From NCBI RefSeq assembly GCF_002967715.1, contig NZ_PUIA01000035.1, positions 124,001 through 188,000 of the forward strand: 64,000 nucleotides of DNA. The letters run 5' to 3'. The notes under the pieces were generated by a model. It searched no databases and had not been told where the DNA came from. It was given only the letters and a program-made list of their open reading frames with translations. Shown here one piece after another: positions 42,827 to 54,765 of this stretch. Within the stretch, counting starts at the first letter, position 1; each line of letters starts with the position of its first letter. The position numbers and the translations under genes were made by a program. The DNA is from Blastopirellula marina (GTDB lineage Bacteria > Planctomycetota > Planctomycetia > Pirellulales > Pirellulaceae).

Positions 42827-44362
42827 TCAATGATTGGTGCTGAACTCGACCGAGTTGACCAGTACCCAAAACAGGTCTCCCAGTCGCTTGTCACGTCGGG
42901 CCAGGTCGTCTTCCAGAAAGCCGGCCGTCCGTAGCGTATCCCATTCACGCTGACTGGGAGGACGACTCAGGGTAGACCAGTACATGCTCTCGATGCAGTC
43001 TTTTTCTGAAAGAAACGGGGCGGTCGCCAACCCTTGAACCAACGGGTTCGAGCTGGGATCGCTGAGTTGGGCGATCTTCTCGCCATTCATAAGCGATAGT
43101 GCTTGGGTGGCAGAACGTTCGACGTCGACGCTGCGGTATGCCGGAAACAACTGGTAAAAGGCCTGACGGTCATGCAACTGCTCAGCCGAGTCGAGGTCGC
43201 TGTGAATCGGAGGCTTACCCGCGGCAATGTTCAGGCTTTCATACAACTGAGGACCAGTCAGCCCGCGAGTTATCCTGTAAGGATAAGGATCGGAAGCACC
43301 GACCGTCGCGCCGTTATATTGCATTTGATACGCATCGGTCGAGACAATGGCCTTGGCCAGCCACCTCAAATCGAAGTGATGCTCGACAAAACCATCCGCC
43401 AAGATATCGAGTGCCTGCTGGCGAACCGGATGAGCAACCTGATCAGGCTGCGTCGTCACCAGCGGTTGTCCAAAGTATTCGGCCCACAACTGATTGACGG
43501 TCCACCGCGCAAAGAAGGGGTTATCGGCCTGGCTCACCCAGCGTGCAAAGAATTCGCGTCCCGAGGTCAGTTGCCCGTCTCTGGGATTGTTTTGCGAGGG
43601 TGAGTCTTCGACAAACAGGGCAGGGGGAACTGACTTGCCGGCATCGGGAATTTCAATCTCTAGCTCATACCACTTGCGATCATCCTCGAATCGGCTCTTG
43701 GCAACGAAGAACGCTGCCGTCTGCCAGAACTGCTGTTGGCTGTACGAATCGAACGGGTGGTCGTGGCACTGGGCACAGCTTAGATCCACCCCTAAGAACG
43801 CCCCCGTGGCGTTTGCGGCCATTCGCTCTGGTCGATGGTCGTTGGCTTCGATCAACGTCTTAGGGGTCGTCAATCGATTCGGCGAGACCTCACGCGCCTC
43901 GCTCTTTTCTGGGGCATACGACACCGAAATCATTTCTCGGGCAATTTCATTGAGTGGCCGACCTTGATTCAACTGATCAGCGATCCAGGCCTCGGTATCG
44001 GTTGCCAGGTACTCGTAAGGCGACACCGATGTCTGCGGGAACCACAACGTACGTACGAACGTTGCCAGGCGTTTCGAGGCCGCCGGACTATCTCCGAGGC
44101 GTCGTATGACTTCGTCGCGAGACTGTTCCGACGAACTCGCGGCAAACTCGCGTGCTTCGGCGGAAGTGGGTATTCGCCCGATCAAGTCTAACGAGACCCG
44201 ACGCAGAAACGCCGAGCGATCAGTCGATTGGTTGACGTTCGATTCCAGCAAGCCCGCCAAGCGTGCATTGACAATCGGCACCACGCTATCGGGCTGATCA
44301 GCCAGTACCGACCCGCCTGGCGACATCAGCACGAGTAAACTAATCAGGGAAACGCACTTCAT
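42827..44362 (-). CDS. Secreted DUF1549/DUF1553 protein without the leading cytochrome domain
   Basis: 511 aa with a signal peptide (VSLISLLVLMSPGGSVLA). DUF1549 begins at once (FLRRVSLDLIGRIPTSAEA) and contains CAQCHDHPFDSY; DUF1553 follows (NPFFARWTVNQLWAEYFGQ). Compared with the 948-aa homologue at 16144 it lacks the N-terminal heme-bearing planctomycete cytochrome C domain, so it is the short version. The start is three bases after the DUF1559 stop, so the operon runs DUF1559, DUF1549/1553, DUF1501, EF-hand. Confidence 0.9.
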   Translation of the reverse strand: MKCVSLISLLVLMSPGGSVLADQPDSVVPIVNARLAGLLESNVNQSTDRSAFLRRVSLDLIGRIPTSAEAREFAASSSEQSRDEVIRRLGDSPAASKRLATFVRTLWFPQTSVSPYEYLATDTEAWIADQLNQGRPLNEIAREMISVSYAPEKSEAREVSPNRLTTPKTLIEANDHRPERMAANATGAFLGVDLSCAQCHDHPFDSYSQQQFWQTAAFFVAKSRFEDDRKWYELEIEIPDAGKSVPPALFVEDSPSQNNPRDGQLTSGREFFARWVSQADNPFFARWTVNQLWAEYFGQPLVTTQPDQVAHPVRQQALDILADGFVEHHFDLRWLAKAIVSTDAYQMQYNGATVGASDPYPYRITRGLTGPQLYESLNIAAGKPPIHSDLDSAEQLHDRQAFYQLFPAYRSVDVERSATQALSLMNGEKIAQLSDPSSNPLVQGLATAPFLSEKDCIESMYWSTLSRPPSQREWDTLRTAGFLEDDLARRDKRLGDLFWVLVNSVEFSTNH

Positions 44363-44365
44363 GAA

Positions 44366-45316
44366 TCACTCGTTTGCCTGATAGTCTTCGGCTGAAATAA
44401 ACTCTCCATCCGCGATGCTGACCAGGGCGACCATCACTTCCTGTTCCAAACCTGCTCGCAGGGCGGCCACACTTCCGTCGGCCATCAACGCGTTGGCTTT
44501 CTGCGGGTGGAACCCATAAATCGAGCCGCCGTTAGAACAGTTAACCGCGCAGTCACCGAACTGGTCTCGGCCGTCCTTGTCATACGAACGTAGATGATTC
44601 CAGTTCGGCGCGATCCATTGGCCAAAGCTGAAGCCTTCGACCAGGGGGCGGTGTTCTTTGTCGTCGGTCTTATGAGCATGCAGCTTGCCGCTGCGCCACT
44701 CGTTGGGCTTGTCGGCCATTTCAACGACCAAGAACGTGTTCGCTCGACCATCGGTGATGTCGCTTCGCTTGATCGAATGGCCGGCGGTTACTTTCGATCC
44801 GCCGTAATACCTTCCCGGCGAAGCCATCGCTCCGCGATAAAGCCGTTCCTGCACGTTCGTCAGCAGATAGGCCCCCGAGGAAGCGACGTAGTCCGTTGCC
44901 GCGGTCTCAAACTCCTTCCCATCGGGGTCTAACAGACGCACGACGCGATCGCCGTGTGGAGCCGAAGGGCAAACCAGTTGCGGCAACTGGGTTGCGGCAA
45001 CTGGGCGGTTTTCCGGGTCCCACCACTCGCGACTTAGTTCGTACTGGTCGTACAGTGCGGCCTGATCCATGAAGGGAAGGATCAACGTGTTCCAACCGCG
45101 ATGTGGCTCACGACCGTTACTAGGCAACGAATCTTGGTGGGCATCCGCAAACGCCAGGCAGGCCTTACCAATCACGCCCAAGTGCTGCTGGCAAACGGTC
45201 GCCCGGGACTGTTCGGTGGCCCTGACCAGACACGGCGCGCCGATCGCCACCACCAATAGCAGGCAGGCAGTGGCGACGATCCAGTCGATCAGGCGATCGT
45301 GCTGTTGACGAAACAT
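44366..45316 (-). CDS. DUF1559 family protein (H-X9-DG type), atypical N-terminus
   Basis: 316 aa from ATG 45316. An N-terminal membrane helix (WIVATACLLLVVAIGAPCLV) takes the place of the usual type IV pilin leader; a G-F-T-L-V-E motif is not present. The body follows DUF1559: GWNTLILPFMDQAALYDQYE, LVCPSAP, TDYVASSGAY, ITDGRANTFLVVEMADKP and the terminal FHPQKANALMADGSV. It is presumably surface-anchored. It sits directly upstream of the DUF1549/1553 gene and downstream of a second, frameshifted DUF1559 gene. Confidence 0.88.
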   Translation of the reverse strand: MFRQQHDRLIDWIVATACLLLVVAIGAPCLVRATEQSRATVCQQHLGVIGKACLAFADAHQDSLPSNGREPHRGWNTLILPFMDQAALYDQYELSREWWDPENRPVAATQLPQLVCPSAPHGDRVVRLLDPDGKEFETAATDYVASSGAYLLTNVQERLYRGAMASPGRYYGGSKVTAGHSIKRSDITDGRANTFLVVEMADKPNEWRSGKLHAHKTDDKEHRPLVEGFSFGQWIAPNWNHLRSYDKDGRDQFGDCAVNCSNGGSIYGFHPQKANALMADGSVAALRAGLEQEVMVALVSIADGEFISAEDYQANE

Positions 45317-45370
45317 GTCCAGCGACTCCTCGGTGCGTGATGTGAGGGAACAGGCCACAGGCCAGGCGTC

Positions 45371-46346
45371 TTAAAAATCCCCCACGACGTTGCCGTCGGC
45401 CTTGAAACAAAGGTTCAGAAATGTCTGCGTTTCGACAGTTTCCGGAATGGTGCGTGTCGATCCGTCGGCAAGCACGACGTTAATCACCCCAGGATGGAAA
45501 CCGTACGGTGCCGACTCGTTGTCGATGTTGATATAGCTCGTGCAGCCGTCGCACCCCTTTGCGCTACCATCGGCTTCCCAGTTGTAAAGCATCACGCCGT
45601 TGTTCCCTGACCAGGGTCCATAGCCGTAAAACTGAGCATTGGTCACTTGCAATTGCTTTGCTCATGTTCCAGTGGACTGGCTTGCCGGCCATTTCAAAGA
45701 GCAAGATCGTATTGCTGGTGCCGTCGACGATATCAGCGAAATCGGCCCCAGTTTCGTTCAGGATGCCGACTTCCCGACCCGGAACGTCGGTGTGATTCCC
45801 AGAGCTATCGAGCACATGCATTCCGCGAATCCCTTGGTAGTCGGTAGCAACGCCGGTCACGTTGGGATCCAGTGCCGACGGGTCGGTCGTCCATCCCATG
45901 TTCCAGCCAGCGTAAAGTGGCATCTTACGATCACCACCCGGGGCGCTGGGGCACAGGTAGATATCGATCGGTGTGTTGACCGCGTTGCGGTTGGCAGGGT
46001 CATCGAAGCCGTACGACTGGTTGTAGATGTCAGAGAGGTTGCCTTGTTCGACAAACGGCATGATCATCGCCAGGAATCCTGTCACGACCTTCGTGCTGTT
46101 ACCGGACGAGTCAAATCCGTTGTACACCAATCGGCCAGGGGCGAAGGTGCGAAACGTATCGTGATAGTTATGGCAGGCCAGGCCGATCTGCCGCAAGTTG
46201 TTCGAGCACTGCATGCGCCGCGCAGCTTCACGGGCTTGTTGTACGGCCGGCAAGAGTAAGGCGATCAGAATGCCAATAATGGCGATCACCACAAGCAATT
46301 CGACGAGCGTAAAACCCAAACGACGTGAACGTGACACAGTAGGCAT
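45371..46346 (-). pseudogene. Frameshifted DUF1559 gene with type IV pilin leader
   Basis: The first part (46346 to about 45655) encodes a typical pilin-like start, [20 protein letters not shown] with AARRMQC after it, and the DUF1559 body as far as [17 protein letters not shown]. The rest of the domain, from [15 protein letters not shown] to the H-X9-DG motif in YGFHPGVINVVLADGST, is in another frame and ends at 45371. Reading is restored by skipping one base near 45653-45660 (AAAGCAATTGCAAG on the minus strand). Either a one-base error in the assembly or a recent inactivating mutation fits; the rest is intact and no other decay is seen. A TTG in the second frame could restart translation. 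Confidence 0.85.
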
Positions 46347-46580
46347 CTTCAAGGAATCTTCGAAAAAGTAACACGTGGAACGCGATCATTTCCAAGCGTT
46401 GCAATCGCGAGGTGCCTTGGCTCTTCAGAAGAGGCCTGGGTGCCTAACGGCTAGCTCTGATAGTTCACTGCGTTGTAAATGAGATCAACGATCTCCGCAA
46501 TAATCGTTCCAATCCTAAATGGATGTTTATGCGTAGTTAATTCCGCTTTTTTCCGAGACTTAGAGGCCATCGCCAGAAAG

Positions 46581-46622
46581 CATGGCAGATAACGCTCACG
46601 GCATGGCAGACATCGCTCAAGG
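46581..46622. repeat. Two tandem 21-base direct repeats
   Basis: CATGGCAGATAACGCTCACGG (46581-46601) is followed without a gap by a copy (46602-46622) that differs at three positions. A 21-base period equals two helical turns, so bound proteins would sit on one face of the DNA. Directly upstream of the hairpin at 46625. Confidence 0.8.
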
Positions 46623-46624
46623 CA

Positions 46625-46662
46625 CGTCAGTTCAAGTTACACGGGTGTCACTTGAACTGACG
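46625..46662. promoter_or_regulatory. Long hairpin in the divergent control region
   Basis: A perfect 13-base inverted repeat (CGTCAGTTCAAGT, 46625-46637, with 46650-46662) extended inward by ACA/TGT after one mismatch. AAAACGTTTTT follows. It could be an operator, or a terminator-like structure ending an upstream transcript in the leader of the GH97 gene. Confidence 0.6.
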
Positions 46663-46853
46663 CGAAAACGTTTTTAAGCAGTCCTTCCCAGTCTCTCTTT
46701 CGCGGATATGACAACGGCATTCCCGAAGATCCTTGTCACATAACCCCGGCTGTTGCCTGGCAGCGCGAGTCCCCCCCTGGCGCAGCGCTACCTTTTTTCA
46801 ACTATGCTGAACGGTTCCTCCGTTTCGATCTCGCCGCTATTGGGAACACCTCC

Positions 46854-48788
46854 ATGACATACTCTTGCCAATCGACACCGCAGCAGCCGCCGTCGATCTC
46901 GCGAGTCTTTAGCACGACCCTTACCTCCATTCTGCTGGTGGCCTGCGTGTGCGCCACGGCGATGGCCGAATCTCTAAAGTCGCCCAACGGGCGGATCGAA
47001 GTTCAAGTCGACGTGAAAGAGGTCGACTTGAAGACCCGGTTGAATTACCGCGTGAAGCTGGACGGCGACGTTTTGGTCGATGACAGTACGGTCACGTTTG
47101 TGGGCAGCGACAACGTGGTCATCGGCGACCATTTGAACTTGGTGCGAACCCCCCATCCATCAAGCTACCGCGAGACATGGAAGCCCGTGTATGGTGAGCG
47201 GTCCGAGATCGTCGACAACTTCAACTTTCAAACGTTTCAATGCCAAGACACCGAAGCCAAGTGTTCGTTCTACTTCGAGGTACGCTGCTACGACCAAGGG
47301 GTCGCCTTTCGTACGCTGATTGGTAGTAGCAAGCCGCTGAAGCCGATCCAGGAACGCAGCGAGTTCTGCTTCCCAGGCGATCCCTGGGCATGGCGAACCA
47401 CATCCGCCCAAGGCGAGTACGACAAGGTTCGCCTGGCGGATCTGGGAGCCAACGTCGAGCGTCCCCTCACAATTCAGTTGGGCCCTTACCGCTACGCGGC
47501 CATCGCCGAGGCCGCTGCGATCGACTATCCCATGATGCGACTGAAATCGGTTCCCAGAGATAAGCCGACCGTTGTCAGTCAGTTGCAAGGGGAAGTCACC
47601 TCCGACACCACACTGACTACCCCTTGGCGAGTGATCTTAGTGGGCAACACGCCAGGCGACTTGCTGTTGAATAACGACCTGATCCTTAATTTGAACATGC
47701 CGTGCGCCATCGCAGACACTTCGTGGATCAAGCCTGGCAAGGTTCTTCGTGAAATCAGCCTGACTAACGACGGTGCCAAAGCCGCTGTCGATTTCGCCGC
47801 TGCGAACAACTTTCAGTACGTTGAATTCGATGCCGGCTGGTATGGCTACGAGTACGACGATGCCTCGGACGCCACGACGGTAACCCTCGACCCGAAACGC
47901 TCGGCCGGGCCGCTCGATCTGCAAGAGATGATCAAGTACGCCGACGAGCGCGGTATCGGCATTATCGTCTATGTCAATCGCCGAGCTCTCGAGAAACAAC
48001 TCGACGAGATCCTGCCCCTTTATAAAAGCTGGGGGATCGCCGGCGTGAAGTATGGCTTTGTGAATACCGGTTCGCAGAAGTGGACCTCTTGGCTACACGA
48101 GGCCGTTCGCAAAGCGGCCGAGCATCAGTTGATGGTCGACATTCACGACGAGTACCGTCCTGTCGGTTACTCGCGTACCTACCCCAACTTGATGACGCAA
48201 GAAGGGGTCTGCGGTGACGAAGCGAAACCTTCGACCAGCCTGGCCCTCACCACGCTGTTTACCCGCAACCTGGCCGGCGCGGCGGATCATACCATTTGCT
48301 ATTTCGATCCACGAGTCGATCAGTTGTGGTCGCACGGCCAGCAACTGGCCAAGGCCGTATGCACCTATTCGCCGTGGCAGTTCATGTATTGGTACGACAC
48401 GCCCCTGACGACCGAGCAAGATGGCAAGACGTCACGTAGCCGCATCGTCGACTCGCCCGAGTTGGAATTCTTCCAAGAAGTACCAACCGTCTGGGACGAA
48501 ACCAAGGTCATTCATGGCGAGATCGGCGAGTACGCTGTAATTGCTCGCCGCAGTGGCGACGTGTGGTATGTCGGTGCGATGAATGCAAATGAAAAGCGAG
48601 AACTAAGCCTCCCGCTGAAGTTCCTCAACCCTGGCACCCAATACCAGGCCCGCCGCTATTTCGACGACCCGAGCCTGGAAACCAAAACGAAGGTACGTAT
48701 CGAGAATCAGCCGGTCGATTCCACTACCGAGTTAACGATCTCGCTTCTGCCCAACCAGGGGGAGGCGATCCGAATTACCCCGAAGTAG
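46854..48788 (+). CDS. Secreted glycoside hydrolase family 97 protein
   Basis: 644 aa with an N-terminal signal (TSILLVACVCATAMAES). The order is N-terminal beta domain, (beta/alpha)8 barrel from about residue 300 (YVEFDAGWYGYEYDD) and C-terminal beta domain. At the position where retaining GH97 enzymes have the Asp nucleophile, this protein has Gly401 (VKYGFVNTGSQ), and it has E433 in HDEYRPVGYSRTYPN, the pattern described for inverting alpha-glucosidases such as SusB. So an inverting alpha-glucosidase activity is inferred, in the periplasm. Transcribed away from the DUF1559 gene. Confidence 0.9.
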   Translation: MTYSCQSTPQQPPSISRVFSTTLTSILLVACVCATAMAESLKSPNGRIEVQVDVKEVDLKTRLNYRVKLDGDVLVDDSTVTFVGSDNVVIGDHLNLVRTPHPSSYRETWKPVYGERSEIVDNFNFQTFQCQDTEAKCSFYFEVRCYDQGVAFRTLIGSSKPLKPIQERSEFCFPGDPWAWRTTSAQGEYDKVRLADLGANVERPLTIQLGPYRYAAIAEAAAIDYPMMRLKSVPRDKPTVVSQLQGEVTSDTTLTTPWRVILVGNTPGDLLLNNDLILNLNMPCAIADTSWIKPGKVLREISLTNDGAKAAVDFAAANNFQYVEFDAGWYGYEYDDASDATTVTLDPKRSAGPLDLQEMIKYADERGIGIIVYVNRRALEKQLDEILPLYKSWGIAGVKYGFVNTGSQKWTSWLHEAVRKAAEHQLMVDIHDEYRPVGYSRTYPNLMTQEGVCGDEAKPSTSLALTTLFTRNLAGAADHTICYFDPRVDQLWSHGQQLAKAVCTYSPWQFMYWYDTPLTTEQDGKTSRSRIVDSPELEFFQEVPTVWDETKVIHGEIGEYAVIARRSGDVWYVGAMNANEKRELSLPLKFLNPGTQYQARRYFDDPSLETKTKVRIENQPVDSTTELTISLLPNQGEAIRITPK

Positions 48789-48791
48789 TGC

Positions 48792-49595
48792 TCAATCGTT
48801 CGACTGCATCGCGCTGGCCTTTACACGCCGGTGAGCGCCGGCGAAGAACGACTTATGTACTTCCAACAGTCGGGCCAGTTCCGTGACAGGCTGCTCGTGA
48901 TCGTCCACGCGCAGGTCGATGTAACGATCGTTCCCACCGTATCCAGCCCCTTGCCGATAAACCATCAGAGCAGCCGATTGCTTGCCGCGGCGGTCTCCAC
49001 CGGCATCGTCGCCGGCAACCAGCGCAGCCATCAACCAGTCGGCCAGTTCACCTTCCCCTTTCTGACTTGCTTCACGGTACCTGGCGGCCATGTCCTGAAC
49101 GACCTTTTCGCCGGCGAGCAAGTTCCCTTGCACGGTGAAGTGCTCACCCACAATATGCCCCGCCCAGGCATTGCACTGGTCGCCGGTAAAACTTGCCGCA
49201 CGGCCCTGCGCGTCGACGATTCCCAACTGGCGAATGGCGCGCCCTTCGTCGCCGCTGGTCAGTAGCTGCACTACCTCTTCGGCCGACTTCTCCTTAAGCA
49301 GTTCTAACCCCTCAGGCCCATACGCCGTGTTGGCAGCCGACTGCGTGGCGATCGCCCCACGTCCAGCTTGCCCCCAAGGGACGATACACCCCACACCCAG
49401 TACCTTGCTGGCAACGGCAATTCCTAATTCGCCTGTCGTGGGATCGTACGCGACAATCGAAAATGTATTGACTTCTGGCATCGCATCCAGAGCAGGCGTC
49501 GCCGCCGGGCGCTGTTTCTCGGCCTGGGAAACGAACAGCACACCTGCCACCAGTAGCAGAACCGCGAACATGGACAATATTCTGAGAGATTTCAT
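48792..49595 (-). CDS. Secreted DUF1028 family protein
   Basis: 267 aa from ATG 49595, which opens a signal segment (SMFAVLLLVAGVLFVSQA); a longer frame to 49796 is non-coding-like. The DUF1028 domain begins NTFSIVAYDPTTGELGIAV and continues with GVGCIVPWGQAGRGAIATQ, the expected pattern of an Ntn-hydrolase-like fold, then GGNDRYIDLRVDDHEQP. It converges on the GH97 gene with only three bases between stops. Its activity is unknown; relatives occur next to peptidases and peptidoglycan genes. Confidence 0.88.
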   Translation of the reverse strand: MKSLRILSMFAVLLLVAGVLFVSQAEKQRPAATPALDAMPEVNTFSIVAYDPTTGELGIAVASKVLGVGCIVPWGQAGRGAIATQSAANTAYGPEGLELLKEKSAEEVVQLLTSGDEGRAIRQLGIVDAQGRAASFTGDQCNAWAGHIVGEHFTVQGNLLAGEKVVQDMAARYREASQKGEGELADWLMAALVAGDDAGGDRRGKQSAALMVYRQGAGYGGNDRYIDLRVDDHEQPVTELARLLEVHKSFFAGAHRRVKASAMQSND

Positions 49596-49800
49596 TGTGG
49601 CTCGTCCAGCGAAAACATGTTTGGCACTTCGTCTGACTTCGATCCGATATATAGGTTGAATTATCTTAACTGTTGGCCGAGCCGGCAATGTTTCTCGGTA
49701 GGCCCCATCCGCTGGGCGTACTTCTGGAAGTGAAATTCCAGGTAGAATCAACCATAAGAAACGCGATCCCCCATTCCCCAATCGATAAACGAGCACGCAC

Positions 49801-51063
49801 TTGATTTTTCGTTTCTGTCTGTACGGCTTTCTGAAGAATCAGCGCTATTTCGCGCCGTTCTGGATTCTAGCGTTCCTGGATAAGGGGCTCTCGTTTGCCA
49901 TGATCGGTCTGCTGATTGGTTTTCGCGAAGTCAGCGTTGCCCTGCTCGAAATTCCCACCGGAGCCGTGGCCGACACCGTTGGCAGGCGTTGGGCCATGAT
50001 CTTGTCGCACGTCGCTTATGTGGCGGCCTTCCTGACGTTCGGCTTTTCCACGTCGATCGTGGCATTGTTTGTCGCCATGTTCGCCTTCGCGGTTGGCGAG
50101 GCCTTCCGCACCGGAACGCACAAGGCAATCATTTTTGCCTGGCTGAAAAGCCAAGGGCGTGAAAAGGAAAAAACCCACGTCTACGGCATCACCCGCAGTT
50201 GGTCGCAGATGGGCTCGGCCATTTCCGTTGTTGCCGCGGCGGTGCTTGTCTTCTGGCTGGAAGACTACTCCGTGATTTTCTGGGTCAGTGCGATTCCCGC
50301 TGCCTTGAATATCGTTAACTTTCTCAGTTACCCCAAGTCGCTCGATTTCCCGACAGACAAGAAGCCTGATCGCGCAGGCACAATGTTGCTTTTATGGCAA
50401 GCGACGCTGCAGTGCTTCACTTCCCAAAACCTTCGACGACCGATCACCGAATCGATGGCCTACGAAGGAATGTACGGAGCGAGCAAAGACTACCTTCAGC
50501 CATTGATCCAGAATATTGCCCTGGCATTGCCCTTGTTTGCTGCCTGGGAGACGACCCAGCGAACGGCCATTTTAATCGCCGCGGTTTATGCCGTGTTGTA
50601 CGTGCTGGGAAGCTTCGCATCCCGCTACTCTGGACCAATTACCTTGGCCCTGGGCAACGAGCTGAAAGCTTCACGTTACCTGTGGGCAGCCTATGGAGCG
50701 GCGTTCGTACTGCTGCTCGTCGCGACGATAACCACCTGGACCGGACTGGCAATCGTAAGCTTCGTGGTACTGGCCGTCATGCAGAACATCTGGCGTCCCA
50801 TCTTAATTGGACGTGTCGCCGATCAGGCCGACGAACACGCCATGGCCACGGTTCTGAGTGTAGAATCGCAGGCCAAGTCCATCGGCATCGCCGTGATCGC
50901 CCCCATCCTTGGCCTGGCCGTCGACCAGATGCCCGCCGATTATCAGTTCACGCCGATTGCCCTCTTGGGGATAGCCATCACGATGGTCGCGTTGCTGTCG
51001 CCATCCGAAACGGTCGCCTCACCAGTGGCCGACGAAAACCAAGAGCCCCACGCCCCCAGCTAA
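49801..51063 (+). CDS. Major facilitator superfamily transporter
   Basis: 420 aa with about twelve membrane helices. The loop 2-3 motif is GAVADTVGRRWAM. The start is TTG at 49801; the next ATG (49900) would remove the first membrane helix, so TTG is preferred. Substrate unknown. The stop is followed by a minus-strand terminator and then the CAT-anticodon tRNA. It marks the last chromosomal gene before the restriction-modification region. Confidence 0.88.
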   Translation: MIFRFCLYGFLKNQRYFAPFWILAFLDKGLSFAMIGLLIGFREVSVALLEIPTGAVADTVGRRWAMILSHVAYVAAFLTFGFSTSIVALFVAMFAFAVGEAFRTGTHKAIIFAWLKSQGREKEKTHVYGITRSWSQMGSAISVVAAAVLVFWLEDYSVIFWVSAIPAALNIVNFLSYPKSLDFPTDKKPDRAGTMLLLWQATLQCFTSQNLRRPITESMAYEGMYGASKDYLQPLIQNIALALPLFAAWETTQRTAILIAAVYAVLYVLGSFASRYSGPITLALGNELKASRYLWAAYGAAFVLLLVATITTWTGLAIVSFVVLAVMQNIWRPILIGRVADQADEHAMATVLSVESQAKSIGIAVIAPILGLAVDQMPADYQFTPIALLGIAITMVALLSPSETVASPVADENQEPHAPS

Positions 51064-51089
51064 TCCACACGCATCACTTTGCCCCCTGT

Positions 51090-51112
51090 AAAAAACCGGG
51101 CATTTACTGCCC
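51090..51112 (-). terminator. Intrinsic terminator, minus strand
   Basis: On the minus strand GGGCA-GTAAA-TGCCC is followed by GGTTTTTT. It lies between the MFS stop and the tRNA and would stop transcripts entering from the minus-strand restriction-modification operon. Confidence 0.5.
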
Positions 51113-51331
51113 CAGCGGCTTCATGCCCGAAGAAACAATCCCCCAGGTATGGTCTGAAAGGCTTATCGTCGTTAGACTTACACATTCGACACCCGAAAAG
51201 AGGGAGAGCCTGCCAGAACGAATTAAGATTCCCAGGCGATCCTCTCAACTGCCTCGGGTGTCAAACGAGGTGTCAGAGCAGTTTTGAGCCGAAATCAACA
51301 CAGGCCACAAATCACTTCTCTGCAACACTTT

Positions 51332-51405
<74 letters not shown>

Positions 51406-51657
51406 CCTTTTTATTTTTCGCAGCTTCGCTATATTTCGTTTTGGCTCGTGTTTCTGGGGCTTTCCGCTCCCTTGGGTCAAACTTCTGCGAATCGCTGCGA
51501 TGGTTGGCGTGCACTGACTGCGCCGGATTCTGCGCCGCTTTTTTGGCCCCCTTTAATGCCTTAGCGAAGTGGTCGTCGGTTATTCGCGGTGAACGTCGCC
51601 CCAATTAGTGGGCATCATTAACTTCTTGCACGGTCTCGCATCCTTAAGTACGTCGCA

Positions 51658-54756
<3,099 letters not shown>

Positions 54757-54765
54757 GGGACCGCG

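Larger units (their letters stand above)
46353..46853. promoter_or_regulatory. Divergent control region
   Basis: About 500 bases between the divergently transcribed DUF1559 and GH97 genes. No gene is seen. It carries the tandem 21-base repeats and the long hairpin described separately, and AT-rich stretches near 46490-46550 where promoters could lie. Confidence 0.6.
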
